Source: an uncultured Bacteroidia bacterium (GTDB lineage Bacteria > Bacteroidota > Bacteroidia > Bacteroidales > Prolixibacteraceae). From it: a DNA stretch of 63,158 bases. The notes beneath the pieces were generated by a model. It made no database searches, was not told the origin of the DNA, and saw only the letters and a list, made by a program, of their open reading frames with translations. Positions 43,067 to 53,102 of the stretch are shown here, piece by piece. Both the position numbers and the translations under genes were made by a program. Numbering within the stretch: the first letter of the stretch is position 1; every line of letters begins with the position of its first letter. The DNA is taken from NCBI GenBank assembly GCA_903834845.1, contig CAILKW010000027.1, forward strand, positions 1 through 63,158, written 5' to 3'.

Positions 43067-46000
43067 TTAATAAATAGAGATTTTGGCAGGTTCCAGTCCG
43101 GGTCCGGTAACGTGGAATGTATAGGTTGGCGGAATTTTGTATGCTACACTAAAAGTTGCAATACCTTTTCTGGCAGTATTTCCAAAGTCGGTTACAATTC
43201 CTTCAGGCAGTCCGGATACATGCAAAGTCATTGGTTGATTGTAACTTTGCACTATTTGGTTCCCTGCTTTGACAGTTGCGTAAATAGTTACATTGTCGGG
43301 AGGCCAACTGCCTACTTTGAACGGTACCGGTGGGTTTGCCTTCAGCTCTATCGTTCCCCTAACGATGCCAATGCTGATAGAACAAGTTTTCATATTAATG
43401 GAAGTAGCTTTAATTATGGCATTCCCCGGTTTCGTAGTGGACATTACCACGGCAGTTGCAACCCCGTCCATAGCCTGAACTGTGCATTTTTGGGTACCAT
43501 TCTCAAACGTACCTTCTCCATTCGCGCTCAATTCGATTATATTATTCGCACCAGATACTCTACGTCCCAAGGAATCAATCACCTCAACAGACAAAAGAGC
43601 CTTACTTATACCATCAGCAACGAGTACATCAAAATCTGAGAACATCCTCAAACCTGCACTCTGCCCAATAAATGGTTTGGGAATGTTATTCAGTTCCCTC
43701 TCAGTTGGGAGGCTAATTGAGAGTTCCAACGCCCCACCTGTTGCGGCGGAAACACTATCCCAAACCACATAGTCACGTTCAACATCTTTCTCGGGACCTC
43801 GTTTGTCGTAGTCGTAACGCCAGCCCGCTATTGGTTTAATCCATAAAATCTTGGTTGCATCGTCATAATACCAACCCTTTGTATTTCCTGTGTAAAGCAA
43901 CTCTCCTTTATCTTTTTTCTGTAAGAGAGACTGTCCACCCAACCTCACCAATTTAGGTGCAACTGGAACATGTACGCTCAGTAAGTAACTGCGTCGTTCC
44001 GGCATCCCCTGATAGTTTCCTTTTCGCTCCCCTATTTCGATTTTTACTTTGCCATCGCTCTGTGAACTACGGATCAGAGTAGTTGCGCAGATATCTTTTT
44101 CGTATTGGTAGCTCAAACCATCATCTTCGTAAAGGGTGTAATCGGAATTACCGGAAGGATATACGTCAAGCACTACTACTTCGAGTGGTTCCTGATCTGA
44201 ATAACCGGCTACCTGCGCCATAGGGATTATGGCACCGCCCTTAGCGAACAGCGGTCCTCCTACGGTGTCTGGCCAACTGGTTTTCATCCAGCCACCTGTG
44301 CTCTCAACTTTTTCACCAGTCCAGTAATTGAACCATGTTCCGCGAGGCAGATAGATTTTACCATCAACCGACCATGTTGCAGCCATTGTTTTGTTCCGAC
44401 TTTCGTCAACATCAACGTCGCTTCCGGCAAGCAGCCAGTCACCCAGCATATATTGAGTGTCCACACCAACAAGTTCCGGATTGTTCTCGTTGTCTATAAT
44501 CATTGCCCGTGTGGTGGGTATGCCTTTAGCAGTTGCCTGATGTACAGTTGTATAGATATATGGGATCAGTCTGTACTTAAGCTTTGCATAAAATTTATTC
44601 ATTTTCTCAATCGGCTCGGTATAGACCCACGGTTCGCGGTAATAAGCCCATGCATCAATTATTGAGATAGGATTCAGAAATCCCTTGTGCATACCCCCGG
44701 GAATTTGGTTTTGCATATCGAGACTTGCGATGGCATGACCGGTCATACCGGCATTTAGCATTCCTGCACCAGCCGCAAAATCTCCTGCCCATGAGAATGG
44801 CCAGCGATGCGTGGCAAAAGATGCACAATAAGCATGAAAGATGATCATTGCTCGCTCTTCAGTTATTCGCCGAGCCTCACTCAGAGCTGTCTCGCTATAA
44901 AGGGAATTGGCGAGGTTTTCGGTCTCCGCAGCGTTATACTGACCGGAATTTCCAAGCGGATCATTATACTTAGCATCTTCCATACCTGTGCTTTGGATCA
45001 TACGTGGATAAGGGTCGTCCTGTTTGAAAAACTTTATTCCACTCTTCAATGAAGCATCAACACGCTCGGCATACCAATTATTGCGTACTCCGGGGTCCAG
45101 ATACCCAAAAGTGGGAGCTTTTCCTGATTCCCAAACTTCCATTTTTATTCCCTCTTTTGCCATTTCGGTTATCAAAGCTTTGGGATTTGGAAACCTTTGC
45201 GGATGCCATTTCCAAGTCATGCCGTACCATACGTCATCCCATCCTGGCTCCAGTCCTATCATGTCCAACGGAATGTCACGCTCGCGATAACCCTGAACCA
45301 TTTTGCGAACAAGATTCTCATCAGGATAGCATCTGCAGATATACAATAAGCCCAGTGCCCATCGTGGTATCATCCATGGTCTTCCGGTCAAATCCGTGTA
45401 CCGTTCAAGAATCTGCCGGAAACCTGGGCCGATAATAATATAATAATCCAACTGACCGCCTTCGGCACTAACTGAATAGTAGTTTGATGACCCTTGTTTT
45501 TCAGTGAAGTCGAATGATTGCCGCCAAGTGTTGTTACTGTAGAAACCGTAGCCACGTGTGCTCATAAAGTAACCCATGGTTGCTTCCTTCATGCGATAGA
45601 GCCTCTTCCATTCAAGCTTCCGACCCCTAGCATCAAGCGAACCGCGCTGAAATCCCATTCCGTAAAAATGTTCATCAGGTGTCATTTCCATCCTCAATTC
45701 AACCCCTTCTTTGCCATAAGCAACACCGGGTGTTTCACTCTCCTTTAGAAAAGGCTTTCCTTGATTATCAAAAAAGGTGAGACGAAAAGGCTGTTTGGTC
45801 GCTTTTATTCTAATCGCACCAGTTTCCACCCAAACAGCATTGCCATTATCTTTTGTTTTAAAGTGAGAGACAGGCCAATTGTCTTTGACGAAACCAAATT
45901 TAACCGTTAATGCTTCCGGGAAATTTCCATCAGGCGATACACGCACCCGCACCATTTCGGGAGTAATTATTTGGAGCTTCACTACCTCGCCACCATCACA

Positions 46001-46186
46001 TTTGAACAATACTGAATTACTTGATGCTGACCAGGAAATGCAATTCCCAAGATGTGTCAAAGCAAGCGCATTCAGGTTGAACACACAGAACAACACCAGC
46101 ATAAGCGAGATTTTTTTCGGAAAATTTCTCAAAGATATCTTTAGGAAACAAGTAAAAAATTGATGTTCAGTATTTTGATTTTTCAT
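43067..46186 (-). CDS. Large GH31 glycoside hydrolase with C-terminal Ig-like extension
   Basis: A 1039-residue secreted protein (signal about 22-42). It has the GH31 N-terminal domain ('DEHFYGMGFQRGSLDARGRK'), barrel ('PRWALGLLYICRCYPDENLVRKMV', 274-297; nucleophile Asp390 in 'GIKFFKQDD'; acid/base Asp469 in 'FSWAGDF'), then proximal and distal beta domains. About residues 845-1035 are added: Ig-like segments ('DFDVLVADGISKALLSVEVIDSLGRRV', 'GVATAVVMSTTKPGNAIIKATS') like the C-terminal domains of GH2 enzymes. Specificity could be alpha-xylosidase, alpha-glucosidase or alpha-galactosidase. It is 62 bp before the GH36-like gene. Confidence 0.9.
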   Translation of the reverse strand: MKNQNTEHQFFTCFLKISLRNFPKKISLMLVLFCVFNLNALALTHLGNCISWSASSNSVLFKCDGGEVVKLQIITPEMVRVRVSPDGNFPEALTVKFGFVKDNWPVSHFKTKDNGNAVWVETGAIRIKATKQPFRLTFFDNQGKPFLKESETPGVAYGKEGVELRMEMTPDEHFYGMGFQRGSLDARGRKLEWKRLYRMKEATMGYFMSTRGYGFYSNNTWRQSFDFTEKQGSSNYYSVSAEGGQLDYYIIIGPGFRQILERYTDLTGRPWMIPRWALGLLYICRCYPDENLVRKMVQGYRERDIPLDMIGLEPGWDDVWYGMTWKWHPQRFPNPKALITEMAKEGIKMEVWESGKAPTFGYLDPGVRNNWYAERVDASLKSGIKFFKQDDPYPRMIQSTGMEDAKYNDPLGNSGQYNAAETENLANSLYSETALSEARRITEERAMIIFHAYCASFATHRWPFSWAGDFAAGAGMLNAGMTGHAIASLDMQNQIPGGMHKGFLNPISIIDAWAYYREPWVYTEPIEKMNKFYAKLKYRLIPYIYTTVHQATAKGIPTTRAMIIDNENNPELVGVDTQYMLGDWLLAGSDVDVDESRNKTMAATWSVDGKIYLPRGTWFNYWTGEKVESTGGWMKTSWPDTVGGPLFAKGGAIIPMAQVAGYSDQEPLEVVVLDVYPSGNSDYTLYEDDGLSYQYEKDICATTLIRSSQSDGKVKIEIGERKGNYQGMPERRSYLLSVHVPVAPKLVRLGGQSLLQKKDKGELLYTGNTKGWYYDDATKILWIKPIAGWRYDYDKRGPEKDVERDYVVWDSVSAATGGALELSISLPTERELNNIPKPFIGQSAGLRMFSDFDVLVADGISKALLSVEVIDSLGRRVSGANNIIELSANGEGTFENGTQKCTVQAMDGVATAVVMSTTKPGNAIIKATSINMKTCSISIGIVRGTIELKANPPVPFKVGSWPPDNVTIYATVKAGNQIVQSYNQPMTLHVSGLPEGIVTDFGNTARKGIATFSVAYKIPPTYTFHVTGPGLEPAKISIY

Positions 46187-46259
46187 AATAGGAAAATATT
46201 GTTTTTGAGAAAAAGTATTTTAAGTTATGGCTTTATAATAATTTTTTAAGAGTAATAAA

Positions 46260-47432
46260 TTAGTATGCTGCATTTTGCAAAGCAGTTTTCACAAAAAATT
46301 CAACATTTTCCACCGGCGTATTATATTCGAGAAAGTCGGCACTTTGAATAATAAACGGGCCATTTTTTTTACCTGCTTCAATAGTTGATTTAGTTACATT
46401 TATCACTTCTTCAATAGTGCCTTTTTGTAATAAATTAACCTGGTCAACGCCTCCAATTACGACATAATCGCCTTTAATAATATCAATGGCTTCACTAAGA
46501 TTTGCGTCTCCCAGCGGAACGGGCGAGAAAGGCTCAACTATTTTTGCACCCAATTTTTTATACGAATTTACAAGTGCCATAATATATCCGCAGTTGTGGT
46601 AAACCGCAGGACACCCCTGATTCTGTATAAAATCAATATATTTTCTCTCATAAGGAAGTATAAACTCTTCGTAAACCTCAGATCCGAGAAACCCTCCCGG
46701 AACATTTCCACCAACAAGCATCACATCTGCTCCGGCATCTATAAAGGCTTGGGTATAATCCAAGGTGCGATTAGTAGTGTATTCCATTAATTTCGCGAAA
46801 TAAACAGGATCAGTCATGAACAACATATACAATTCGGTATGGTCTATTACCATTGAAGCATTGTTAAAAGGACCACCGGCAACCCAGGTTCCTAAAATAC
46901 CATCATCACCCAAATAGTTTTTTACACGCCGGATTTTTTGTTTCACCATCTCCCCATAATCAGCTGACATTTTAGGTTCGTACTTCATGGCAATATCCAA
47001 ATCCAGTTCACATTTGATAGGTTTTTGGGTGCAACAATACACGTAAGTTCCTTTGTTTTGAGCATTTCGAACAAATTCCTGAGTCAATATACCATCGGGA
47101 GTAGCAATAACAGATTTGCGGATAAGGTTATTCCCATCCTCTGTTATTTCAGTGGAAATTTTCCAGTTTTCGGTTTCATGACCATCGTCAACCCCACCTA
47201 AACAAATTCCAAGGGGATGGTATAAATCGAAAATCATCCTGACAAAAACATCACAGCCCAGACTTTTTTGGTAATCAATCACTTTGAAGGTCAATTGTTC
47301 ATAATCTAATGGATGAATCTCAGGATGCATTTGATGTATAAAATGACCGTGATCTGCAATAAACAGTGTAACAGGCACCCTATCTGTCACTTCACCTTTA
47401 ATTGTTAGCAATAATCGTTCTCTTGAATTCAT
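46260..47432 (-). CDS. URO-D superfamily protein, methyltransferase-like (paralog 2)
   Basis: A 390-residue cytoplasmic protein. It begins 'SRERLLLTIKGEVTDRVPVTLF', the usual URO-D-family start, and has His279-Asn-Cys281 in 'AVYHNCGYIMAL', the HxC zinc motif of corrinoid methyltransferases. 'GADVMLVGGNVPGG' corresponds to the conserved 'GADxxxxGDD' segment. It differs strongly from the paralog at 34452, so the two are not a recent duplication. It has its own promoter candidates and starts the enzyme series that runs down to 30853. Substrate unknown. Confidence 0.75.
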   Translation of the reverse strand: MNSRERLLLTIKGEVTDRVPVTLFIADHGHFIHQMHPEIHPLDYEQLTFKVIDYQKSLGCDVFVRMIFDLYHPLGICLGGVDDGHETENWKISTEITEDGNNLIRKSVIATPDGILTQEFVRNAQNKGTYVYCCTQKPIKCELDLDIAMKYEPKMSADYGEMVKQKIRRVKNYLGDDGILGTWVAGGPFNNASMVIDHTELYMLFMTDPVYFAKLMEYTTNRTLDYTQAFIDAGADVMLVGGNVPGGFLGSEVYEEFILPYERKYIDFIQNQGCPAVYHNCGYIMALVNSYKKLGAKIVEPFSPVPLGDANLSEAIDIIKGDYVVIGGVDQVNLLQKGTIEEVINVTKSTIEAGKKNGPFIIQSADFLEYNTPVENVEFFVKTALQNAAY

Positions 47433-47450
47433 ATCTTTAATTTACATTTC

Positions 47451-47458
47451 CAAATATA
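47451..47458 (-). promoter_or_regulatory. -7 element just before the URO-D paralog 2 gene
   Basis: TATATTTG on the minus strand matches TAnnTTTG, 18 bp before the ATG, which would give a very short leader. It suggests the enzyme genes from 46260 down can be transcribed separately from the SusCD end. Confidence 0.4.
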
Positions 47459-47594
47459 TATGACTAATGTTTCGCAAGTAGCTAAAGTGTTGAAAATAGT
47501 TGGTATAAGAAATAGAAAAAGCATGAAAAATTTGTTCTGACCTGAGTATAAGTAATTTAATGACGAATCCATAATAGTAAAACATGCTACAACG

Positions 47595-47602
47595 CAAAGG
47601 TA
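47595..47602 (-). promoter_or_regulatory. Alternative -7 element upstream of the URO-D paralog 2 gene
   Basis: TACCTTTG on the minus strand also matches the consensus, about 160 bp before the ATG. No convincing -33 element accompanies it. Confidence 0.35.
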
Positions 47603-47760
47603 TTAATAAAACTTCAGAGTAAAAAGACGGTTTTACCAAAATGTAGCTTGAACCGGAATATATTTACAGATCATTGGAAGTTTCTCCATTTTCAGTTTTA
47701 AAAATTGGGATATTGTCACCTTTAGAATTTTTACCGTTACATTTGGAAAATAATAAAATT

Positions 47761-49743
47761 TCATTTGTCACTTGAATTCAGCACTTTTAAGTAGTTCACG
47801 ATTGCATCTATAACGATTCCACTTTCAAATACTCTGAGATTATGAGGATTGGGGACCCCATCAGGTCCATAATATTCATTCACCATTCCATATCGCTGAA
47901 TAACATTGCTATTGATCAGTGTATTATAAACCTCATCTTTTTCAGGCAAATTAAGTTTGGTTAAATCGTATAATAGATAAGCAAGCGTATGTCCGCAAAA
48001 TCCCTCGACATCGCCGGGGGCATTGGCTATAAATCCTGTTTTGGGATTAATAAAGGGAAGGAGCTTTTCTACTGTTGCTCTTTCGGCATTATTTTTAAGT
48101 GATACTCCAAACCAAACAGGCATTAATACAAAATTGGTAACATTATAAGGATAGAAAGTACCATCTTTTTTCAAAGCCCATTGCAAACCTCCCAGCTCGC
48201 TTCGATAGAAATGTTTAACCAACGATTCCTTCATCATTTGAACTGATTTCTGATATTTTTTTTGGGAAGGACCCATTTTTATTAGCTTAAGGTAATCAAT
48301 ATAAAAACCCAACGAGGCAATACAGGCCGCTGCAGAAGACATAGACCACTGATCTTTATTAAACCCGGTCAGTGCAGGAAACCCTCCATACTCCTGCCCG
48401 TTTTCTTTAACGCAATACTGTTCTGTTTCATCACCATTGAATGGAAGCAGCCATCCGTTTTCTTTTGCATTTTTTAACTGAATTTCTATTGCATAGTCCA
48501 ATAAATCATACATGCTTTTCAGGAAGTCAAGGTCCTTAGTTGCTTCATAATATATTTTTGCCAGTAATAATACGTATGCCGGGCTTTCTGCATACTGGTT
48601 GCCATCTCCGTGCGAAAATTTATCAGCCCCCATCTGAACTGAGTTCGGAATTTTCTTAAAAATGCGGAATTTATGCAAAGTTATTTCCAGATATTTTTTA
48701 ACTTCCTCGGTATGCCCGCATGCCAATAAGCCTTTTGATGCCCCATAAGAATCACGGATATAGGAGAATGCATACTTTCTTGTACCAGCAATAAATCCTC
48801 CGCATCGGTTTTGCTGCATTCTGATTCCAACTAACATTGATTCGAGAATATCTTTAACCCTCAAGTCTGCATTCGTAAATTTTTCTCCTTTCTCAATCCA
48901 TTTTTGCCAATCAGATAACGTATTATAGAAGTTTTCCCTAAGATTTATGGCATTTATCTCAAGTAAATTCTTATCAGTGGAGTTCAGATTATCATCAAAA
49001 AGATAATGAACGAGTGCAATTTCCATTTTCTGGTTGGATGCAACAACTATTTTCTCTGTTGTCAGTATTGGAATAGAATCAGCAACAGTGTAGTTACTCT
49101 TTATATTAAATGCAATCAGGGCAAAACTCTCTTTCCAATAGCCGCCGTCGCCATTTCCAAAAAGAGGGGTCGCCGGGTCAGCTTTTAATAGAACGGCACT
49201 ATTTTTTCCTGCCGCAGTTTCATTTATCCCTTTCCCTTTTCTTATTTCAGCATTAAATTGAACTGTTAATGGACGAGTTGCTGACTTATTCTCAATAATA
49301 AAGTGCCTTGTAATCAGTGGTTTATTGGGCGTAGCATAATCAAATACACTGATTCTCGCTTCTTTATATTCACTAATACCATAATAAATACCTGTTGACC
49401 TGATACGATGCATCGCAATAGGCAAACTTCGCAATTCACCATTAAGGTTAATAGTCACTATTTCTGATTTTAGAAAATTGGGTGAGGTGTAATCGGGTCC
49501 GATAAGAAAATCCCAGTTACCTTTATTATCGCCTCCTCCACCAAGTATTCCATTACCAATAAAATAGTTCTCGTCCCACTTATGGTTAAGGAATGGAACT
49601 GTGTCAACAGCTGTAAATGAAGCCTCCGATGACTTTGACCTCAAATGTGTAACATTAAATCCTGTTAAAAGGACAATGAGAGTTACTGCCCCTACTATAC
49701 TTCCGCAATATTTCATCTTTTTTTTATTTAAAACAGAATTCAT
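47761..49743 (-). CDS. (alpha/alpha)6-barrel glycosidase, family not assigned
   Basis: A 660-residue protein with an N-terminal membrane or signal segment (about 12-30). A beta-sandwich (about 45-270; 'ITRHFIIENKSATRPLTVQF') precedes a six-hairpin toroid: 'YAFSYIRDSYGASKGLLACG' (about 327-346), 'GDGNQYAESPAYVLLLAKIYYEATKDLDFL', 'WLLPFNGDETEQYC'. This architecture is that of GH15/GH65-like six-hairpin enzymes. The RDxxG segment and 'FNGDE' are candidate catalytic sites, but I cannot fix a family. An alternative start is the ATG nine codons in. It is 26 bp after the GH78-like gene. Confidence 0.7.
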   Translation of the reverse strand: MNSVLNKKKMKYCGSIVGAVTLIVLLTGFNVTHLRSKSSEASFTAVDTVPFLNHKWDENYFIGNGILGGGGDNKGNWDFLIGPDYTSPNFLKSEIVTINLNGELRSLPIAMHRIRSTGIYYGISEYKEARISVFDYATPNKPLITRHFIIENKSATRPLTVQFNAEIRKGKGINETAAGKNSAVLLKADPATPLFGNGDGGYWKESFALIAFNIKSNYTVADSIPILTTEKIVVASNQKMEIALVHYLFDDNLNSTDKNLLEINAINLRENFYNTLSDWQKWIEKGEKFTNADLRVKDILESMLVGIRMQQNRCGGFIAGTRKYAFSYIRDSYGASKGLLACGHTEEVKKYLEITLHKFRIFKKIPNSVQMGADKFSHGDGNQYAESPAYVLLLAKIYYEATKDLDFLKSMYDLLDYAIEIQLKNAKENGWLLPFNGDETEQYCVKENGQEYGGFPALTGFNKDQWSMSSAAACIASLGFYIDYLKLIKMGPSQKKYQKSVQMMKESLVKHFYRSELGGLQWALKKDGTFYPYNVTNFVLMPVWFGVSLKNNAERATVEKLLPFINPKTGFIANAPGDVEGFCGHTLAYLLYDLTKLNLPEKDEVYNTLINSNVIQRYGMVNEYYGPDGVPNPHNLRVFESGIVIDAIVNYLKVLNSSDK

Positions 49744-49769
49744 TTCTCAACGAGAATGAAACAACGAAA

Positions 49770-52142
49770 TTATTTGATGTGATTTTCACCTTCTTTCAGT
49801 CTGATCTTTTCCTTTTCGAAGATAAAGATGCCTGTAGTTCCTTTTGGTAACGAAACATCACCTACCAACCGATTGCTTTTTCTTGCTAAATCCACTTCAA
49901 TCATCCCGAGCGGATGAGCAACTGATCCTTTGATAAAAGTCAAATTTCCGGGATTTGGCCTAATGAAAATGGTTTTAAACCCGGGGGAGGCAGGTTCAAT
50001 TCCACACACCGTGGCCAATAAATCATAGTTGGGACTGGCGCTCCAGGCATGACAATCAGAGCGTGAAGGCTCGGGTCTTTCGGCAAAGGTTGTCAGACCA
50101 TTGGCAATCATGTCCCGCCAGATACCCAAATAATCCAGATAACTATTCGCCAAACCCACTTTTTTCATTGCTCGAAAAAGATAAAAGCGGTAATATACAG
50201 TTGCCTGAATGAGCGATTTGTCGGCTATCAGGTTTTTAAATATTTTGTGTTCTTCATTATCCGAAAATGCTCCGGAAAGTATTCCCATGATTGAAGCGTG
50301 CTGACTGAAACTGGTTCGGACAATATCATCGGCTACCAAACCGCGCATCGCGTCGAAACAGTTTTTCCGGACAGATTGGTTGATGGTTTTCTTTAGCATC
50401 TTATATTTTTGGGCCTCAGCTTTTTCTCCAAAAGCTTCAAGAAGATCAATAGCATCGCCCAAAGTATAAGAAAGTTGCAACGAAAGTATAGACGAACCAC
50501 CTGAAATTGCACCGGGAGAAACTCCTCCAAGCGGCAAATCGTTGTTCCACGGCCATTCGTTGGGCCAATCGGTAAAATTCCAGTGAGGCATCGCGCCGAT
50601 CATTCCAGTTTTGGGATCAATTTTACCGGCATACCAATCCAAAATTGTTTTTACCGTGGCAAGATGAGATCGTATAAAAACGTCGTCACTGCGATGCATC
50701 CAGTAATCATGAACCATGTTGATCCAATAGAGCGAAAACGGCGGAATAAACTGATCAATCTGTGCCGGATAGCGGCTTCTGATAATACCTTCCGAACTTC
50801 GCGACCAACTCAGGTTGTTTATGGCTTTCCGCATCAAACGGTCGTCTCCGCTGGCGTAGAGCGAAATCAACGCCTGAATACGGGTATCACCCACATACTG
50901 AAGCTGTTCGTAATACGGGCAGTCGTAATAGGTCTCTCCAGCACAAAGTCGTGCGGTACGCCAACCGGTTTCCCAAATCTTTTCCAGACTTTGGTCATTG
51001 CTCGAAAATTTTGCATTTTCCTGAAATGGATAACCTGTAAAATCAGCCTTAAACGAATGAAAAAGAAGCGGTTCATCCACCGTTTGGATATTTATTTCCA
51101 GATAGCGGTAAGTCCGAAACCACAAGGTGGAGTATTCGTGGTTGTTGCCGCCATCCAACCGAAAGGTATCTGTCTGGCCTTGAATTTTCTTGCCTTCGAT
51201 TTCATTGCGGTTTCCCTTGGCTCCATTGGCTGAGTACATGGCTTCCGAATATGTTACCCAAACTTTGGCCAAATTTCCTTTACTGAACCGAAAATGCGGA
51301 TAGGCATTGGTCAGATAAGTCTGGTCGAAAAGAATCGTTGCTTTGGTATGAGGCAAAATGGTAAGCGAACTGTCTCCTTTCAGAAATGGATTACCCACTT
51401 TTATGCCTGAACTCCGGCGAACTACCGGAGGATTTTCGGGTTTGGATTCCATCGCCGGAATATCGCGTGGAACCAATGCACGGACATATCCGGTAGCTGC
51501 ATTTTGCGGTGTTCCGCGACCGTTCTTGGCTGCCGTCTGCCACATATCATCATTGAAATCAGAAGCTTCCCATCCCCAGGGATATTTTTTCCCATCCACC
51601 ACATCACCGGGACCAACATCTTGCATATTGCTGGTTGAAGGAGAATAGGCTTCGTCACGAATGGTTTTCCATGAAGCATTTGTATTTACGATTTCTTCGA
51701 GGCTTGAGTTTCCCTGAACAATTAGTCCCAACTCCTGCGAAACCTGAGCACCAGGGGAGTATTGTCCGAAATGCCACACGGTTGCTGCAATAAGGTTTTT
51801 CCCTTTTTTCAGGAATAGTGATATATCGTAGGTTTCGTAATACCAATGCAGAATGTCGCCTCTGGACGGACCGCGTCCTACTTGTTTACCATTAACAAAC
51901 AATATATAACGCTGATCGGCAGAAACGTTTATAATAAAACTGTCAGGCACAGTTTCTATTGAAAATGTTTTCCGGAAATGATGAATACCATATTCCCGGC
52001 CAGAACCGGATACTGCCGAAATCCATTGCGCATTCCAATTGGTTTTTTGCCACTGAAGTGAAGGAGATGTCATGTGGGCTTGCTGTGCTTGAATAATCAG
52101 GCCGAAAATCAAAAAAAATATGAGTTGAAAAAGCTTTTTCAT
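49770..52142 (-). CDS. GH78-like alpha-L-rhamnosidase
   Basis: A 790-residue secreted protein (signal about 1-19). The N-terminal carbohydrate-binding part ('WNAQWISAVSGSGREYGIHHFRKTF'; 'SADQRYILFVNGKQVGRGPSRGD') and a beta domain lead to the (alpha/alpha)6 catalytic barrel. There 'ETYYDCPYYEQLQYVGDTRIQAL' corresponds to the 'DCPxxxExxxWxGD' signature of GH78, with the general-acid Glu in the same place. A C-terminal beta-sandwich ends the protein. It points to rhamnose in the target. It is 102 bp after the SGNH gene. Confidence 0.85.
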   Translation of the reverse strand: MKKLFQLIFFLIFGLIIQAQQAHMTSPSLQWQKTNWNAQWISAVSGSGREYGIHHFRKTFSIETVPDSFIINVSADQRYILFVNGKQVGRGPSRGDILHWYYETYDISLFLKKGKNLIAATVWHFGQYSPGAQVSQELGLIVQGNSSLEEIVNTNASWKTIRDEAYSPSTSNMQDVGPGDVVDGKKYPWGWEASDFNDDMWQTAAKNGRGTPQNAATGYVRALVPRDIPAMESKPENPPVVRRSSGIKVGNPFLKGDSSLTILPHTKATILFDQTYLTNAYPHFRFSKGNLAKVWVTYSEAMYSANGAKGNRNEIEGKKIQGQTDTFRLDGGNNHEYSTLWFRTYRYLEINIQTVDEPLLFHSFKADFTGYPFQENAKFSSNDQSLEKIWETGWRTARLCAGETYYDCPYYEQLQYVGDTRIQALISLYASGDDRLMRKAINNLSWSRSSEGIIRSRYPAQIDQFIPPFSLYWINMVHDYWMHRSDDVFIRSHLATVKTILDWYAGKIDPKTGMIGAMPHWNFTDWPNEWPWNNDLPLGGVSPGAISGGSSILSLQLSYTLGDAIDLLEAFGEKAEAQKYKMLKKTINQSVRKNCFDAMRGLVADDIVRTSFSQHASIMGILSGAFSDNEEHKIFKNLIADKSLIQATVYYRFYLFRAMKKVGLANSYLDYLGIWRDMIANGLTTFAERPEPSRSDCHAWSASPNYDLLATVCGIEPASPGFKTIFIRPNPGNLTFIKGSVAHPLGMIEVDLARKSNRLVGDVSLPKGTTGIFIFEKEKIRLKEGENHIK

Positions 52143-52244
52143 AGAAATAGTATTTTTAAGTCCGTGCCTTGCTACTTTACTCTCTTTGTTGTAGTAATTA
52201 TTAAAATATTAAATATTCTGGAATATCATGGAATTGGTATGCTT

Positions 52245-53051
52245 TCACTGCGTCGGACCGTTACCCATACTGAGAACAGATACAATACATTCAGCCATCT
52301 TTTTGTATCCCTCTTGATTTGGATGAACCTGAGTGCAATCATCTGCAATCGTCCCATAGAATAAATCAGCATTTTCATTCGTCACACCCGAATTTTCGTA
52401 CAAATCAATTACCGGAAGACCGTATTTTTTACCAATCTGCCTAACCAATTCAACTTTGGGATACCTCATTTCCAACTCCCAGTCTAAAACATCCTGAATC
52501 GTTTGGAAACGTGGATGTTTGTATCTATTTTCGTACAACTTTACAGGATCCATACCAATTTTCGTCTTTACTCTCATCAATGTGATCAGATAAATTTTCG
52601 CCTTTTGATTATCCCGCATCAAACACTCAATCATTCCCATATAAGCAGAAGCCAACGACACTGAATCACAAACCTCATGCTGCATATATGGAGTATCATT
52701 AATTGTTCCCCATTTGTCTTTTTCGCCGTCATTCTGAGCACCATAAACCAAAATAATATCCGGATTATAATACTTTGCATCGAATGATCGAATGAAAATA
52801 CTTTTCGTAGAGGTTGGCCTTACAATGGTTCCTCCTACTGCCATTGGAGCATAGCCATCCAATCCCTTTTGAGTTTCTTCCTTACTCCAATTAACTCCCA
52901 GCCAATCAACCAAATATTGTTGATAACCACAAGCAGCAGTTATCGAATTACCTATAGTTACAATCTTTTTCCCTTTAAGAGGACTTATCTTGCTTTGTGA
53001 AAACAAAAAACTACTCATTAAAAGACATGCAAAAGTCAAAATATTTTTCAT
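52245..53051 (-). CDS. SGNH/GDSL-family hydrolase (probable carbohydrate esterase)
   Basis: A 268-residue secreted protein (signal about 1-18). The SGNH blocks are visible: nucleophile Ser36 in 'IVTIGNSITAACG', the Asn of 'VYGAQND' and His243 in 'CTQVHPNQEGY'. The Asp normally three residues before the His is Thr here, with Asp at -5 and -6, so the triad may be shifted. The family includes sugar O-acetylesterases, and the locus would need one to deacylate its glycan. It is the first enzyme after the strong hairpin that follows susD. Confidence 0.8.
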   Translation of the reverse strand: MKNILTFACLLMSSFLFSQSKISPLKGKKIVTIGNSITAACGYQQYLVDWLGVNWSKEETQKGLDGYAPMAVGGTIVRPTSTKSIFIRSFDAKYYNPDIILVYGAQNDGEKDKWGTINDTPYMQHEVCDSVSLASAYMGMIECLMRDNQKAKIYLITLMRVKTKIGMDPVKLYENRYKHPRFQTIQDVLDWELEMRYPKVELVRQIGKKYGLPVIDLYENSGVTNENADLFYGTIADDCTQVHPNQEGYKKMAECIVSVLSMGNGPTQ

Positions 53052-53102
53052 CCGAATATAGATATAATTATTGATTTATTTTCAATGGAACCTAAAACAA
53101 TT

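Larger units (their letters stand above)
47433..47760. other. Gap between two PUL transcription units
   Basis: 328 AT-rich bp with two exact -7 elements on the minus strand (47451-47458 and 47595-47602). No gene or clear terminator hairpin was found. Confidence 0.45.

Noticed and set aside
43112..43639. Plus-strand 175-residue frame antisense to the large GH31
   Set aside because: Shadow of a confident coding region with no recognisable domain.
50583..51233. Plus-strand 216-residue frame antisense to the GH78-like gene
   Set aside because: Composition is unlike a real protein and it lies wholly inside a well-supported gene.
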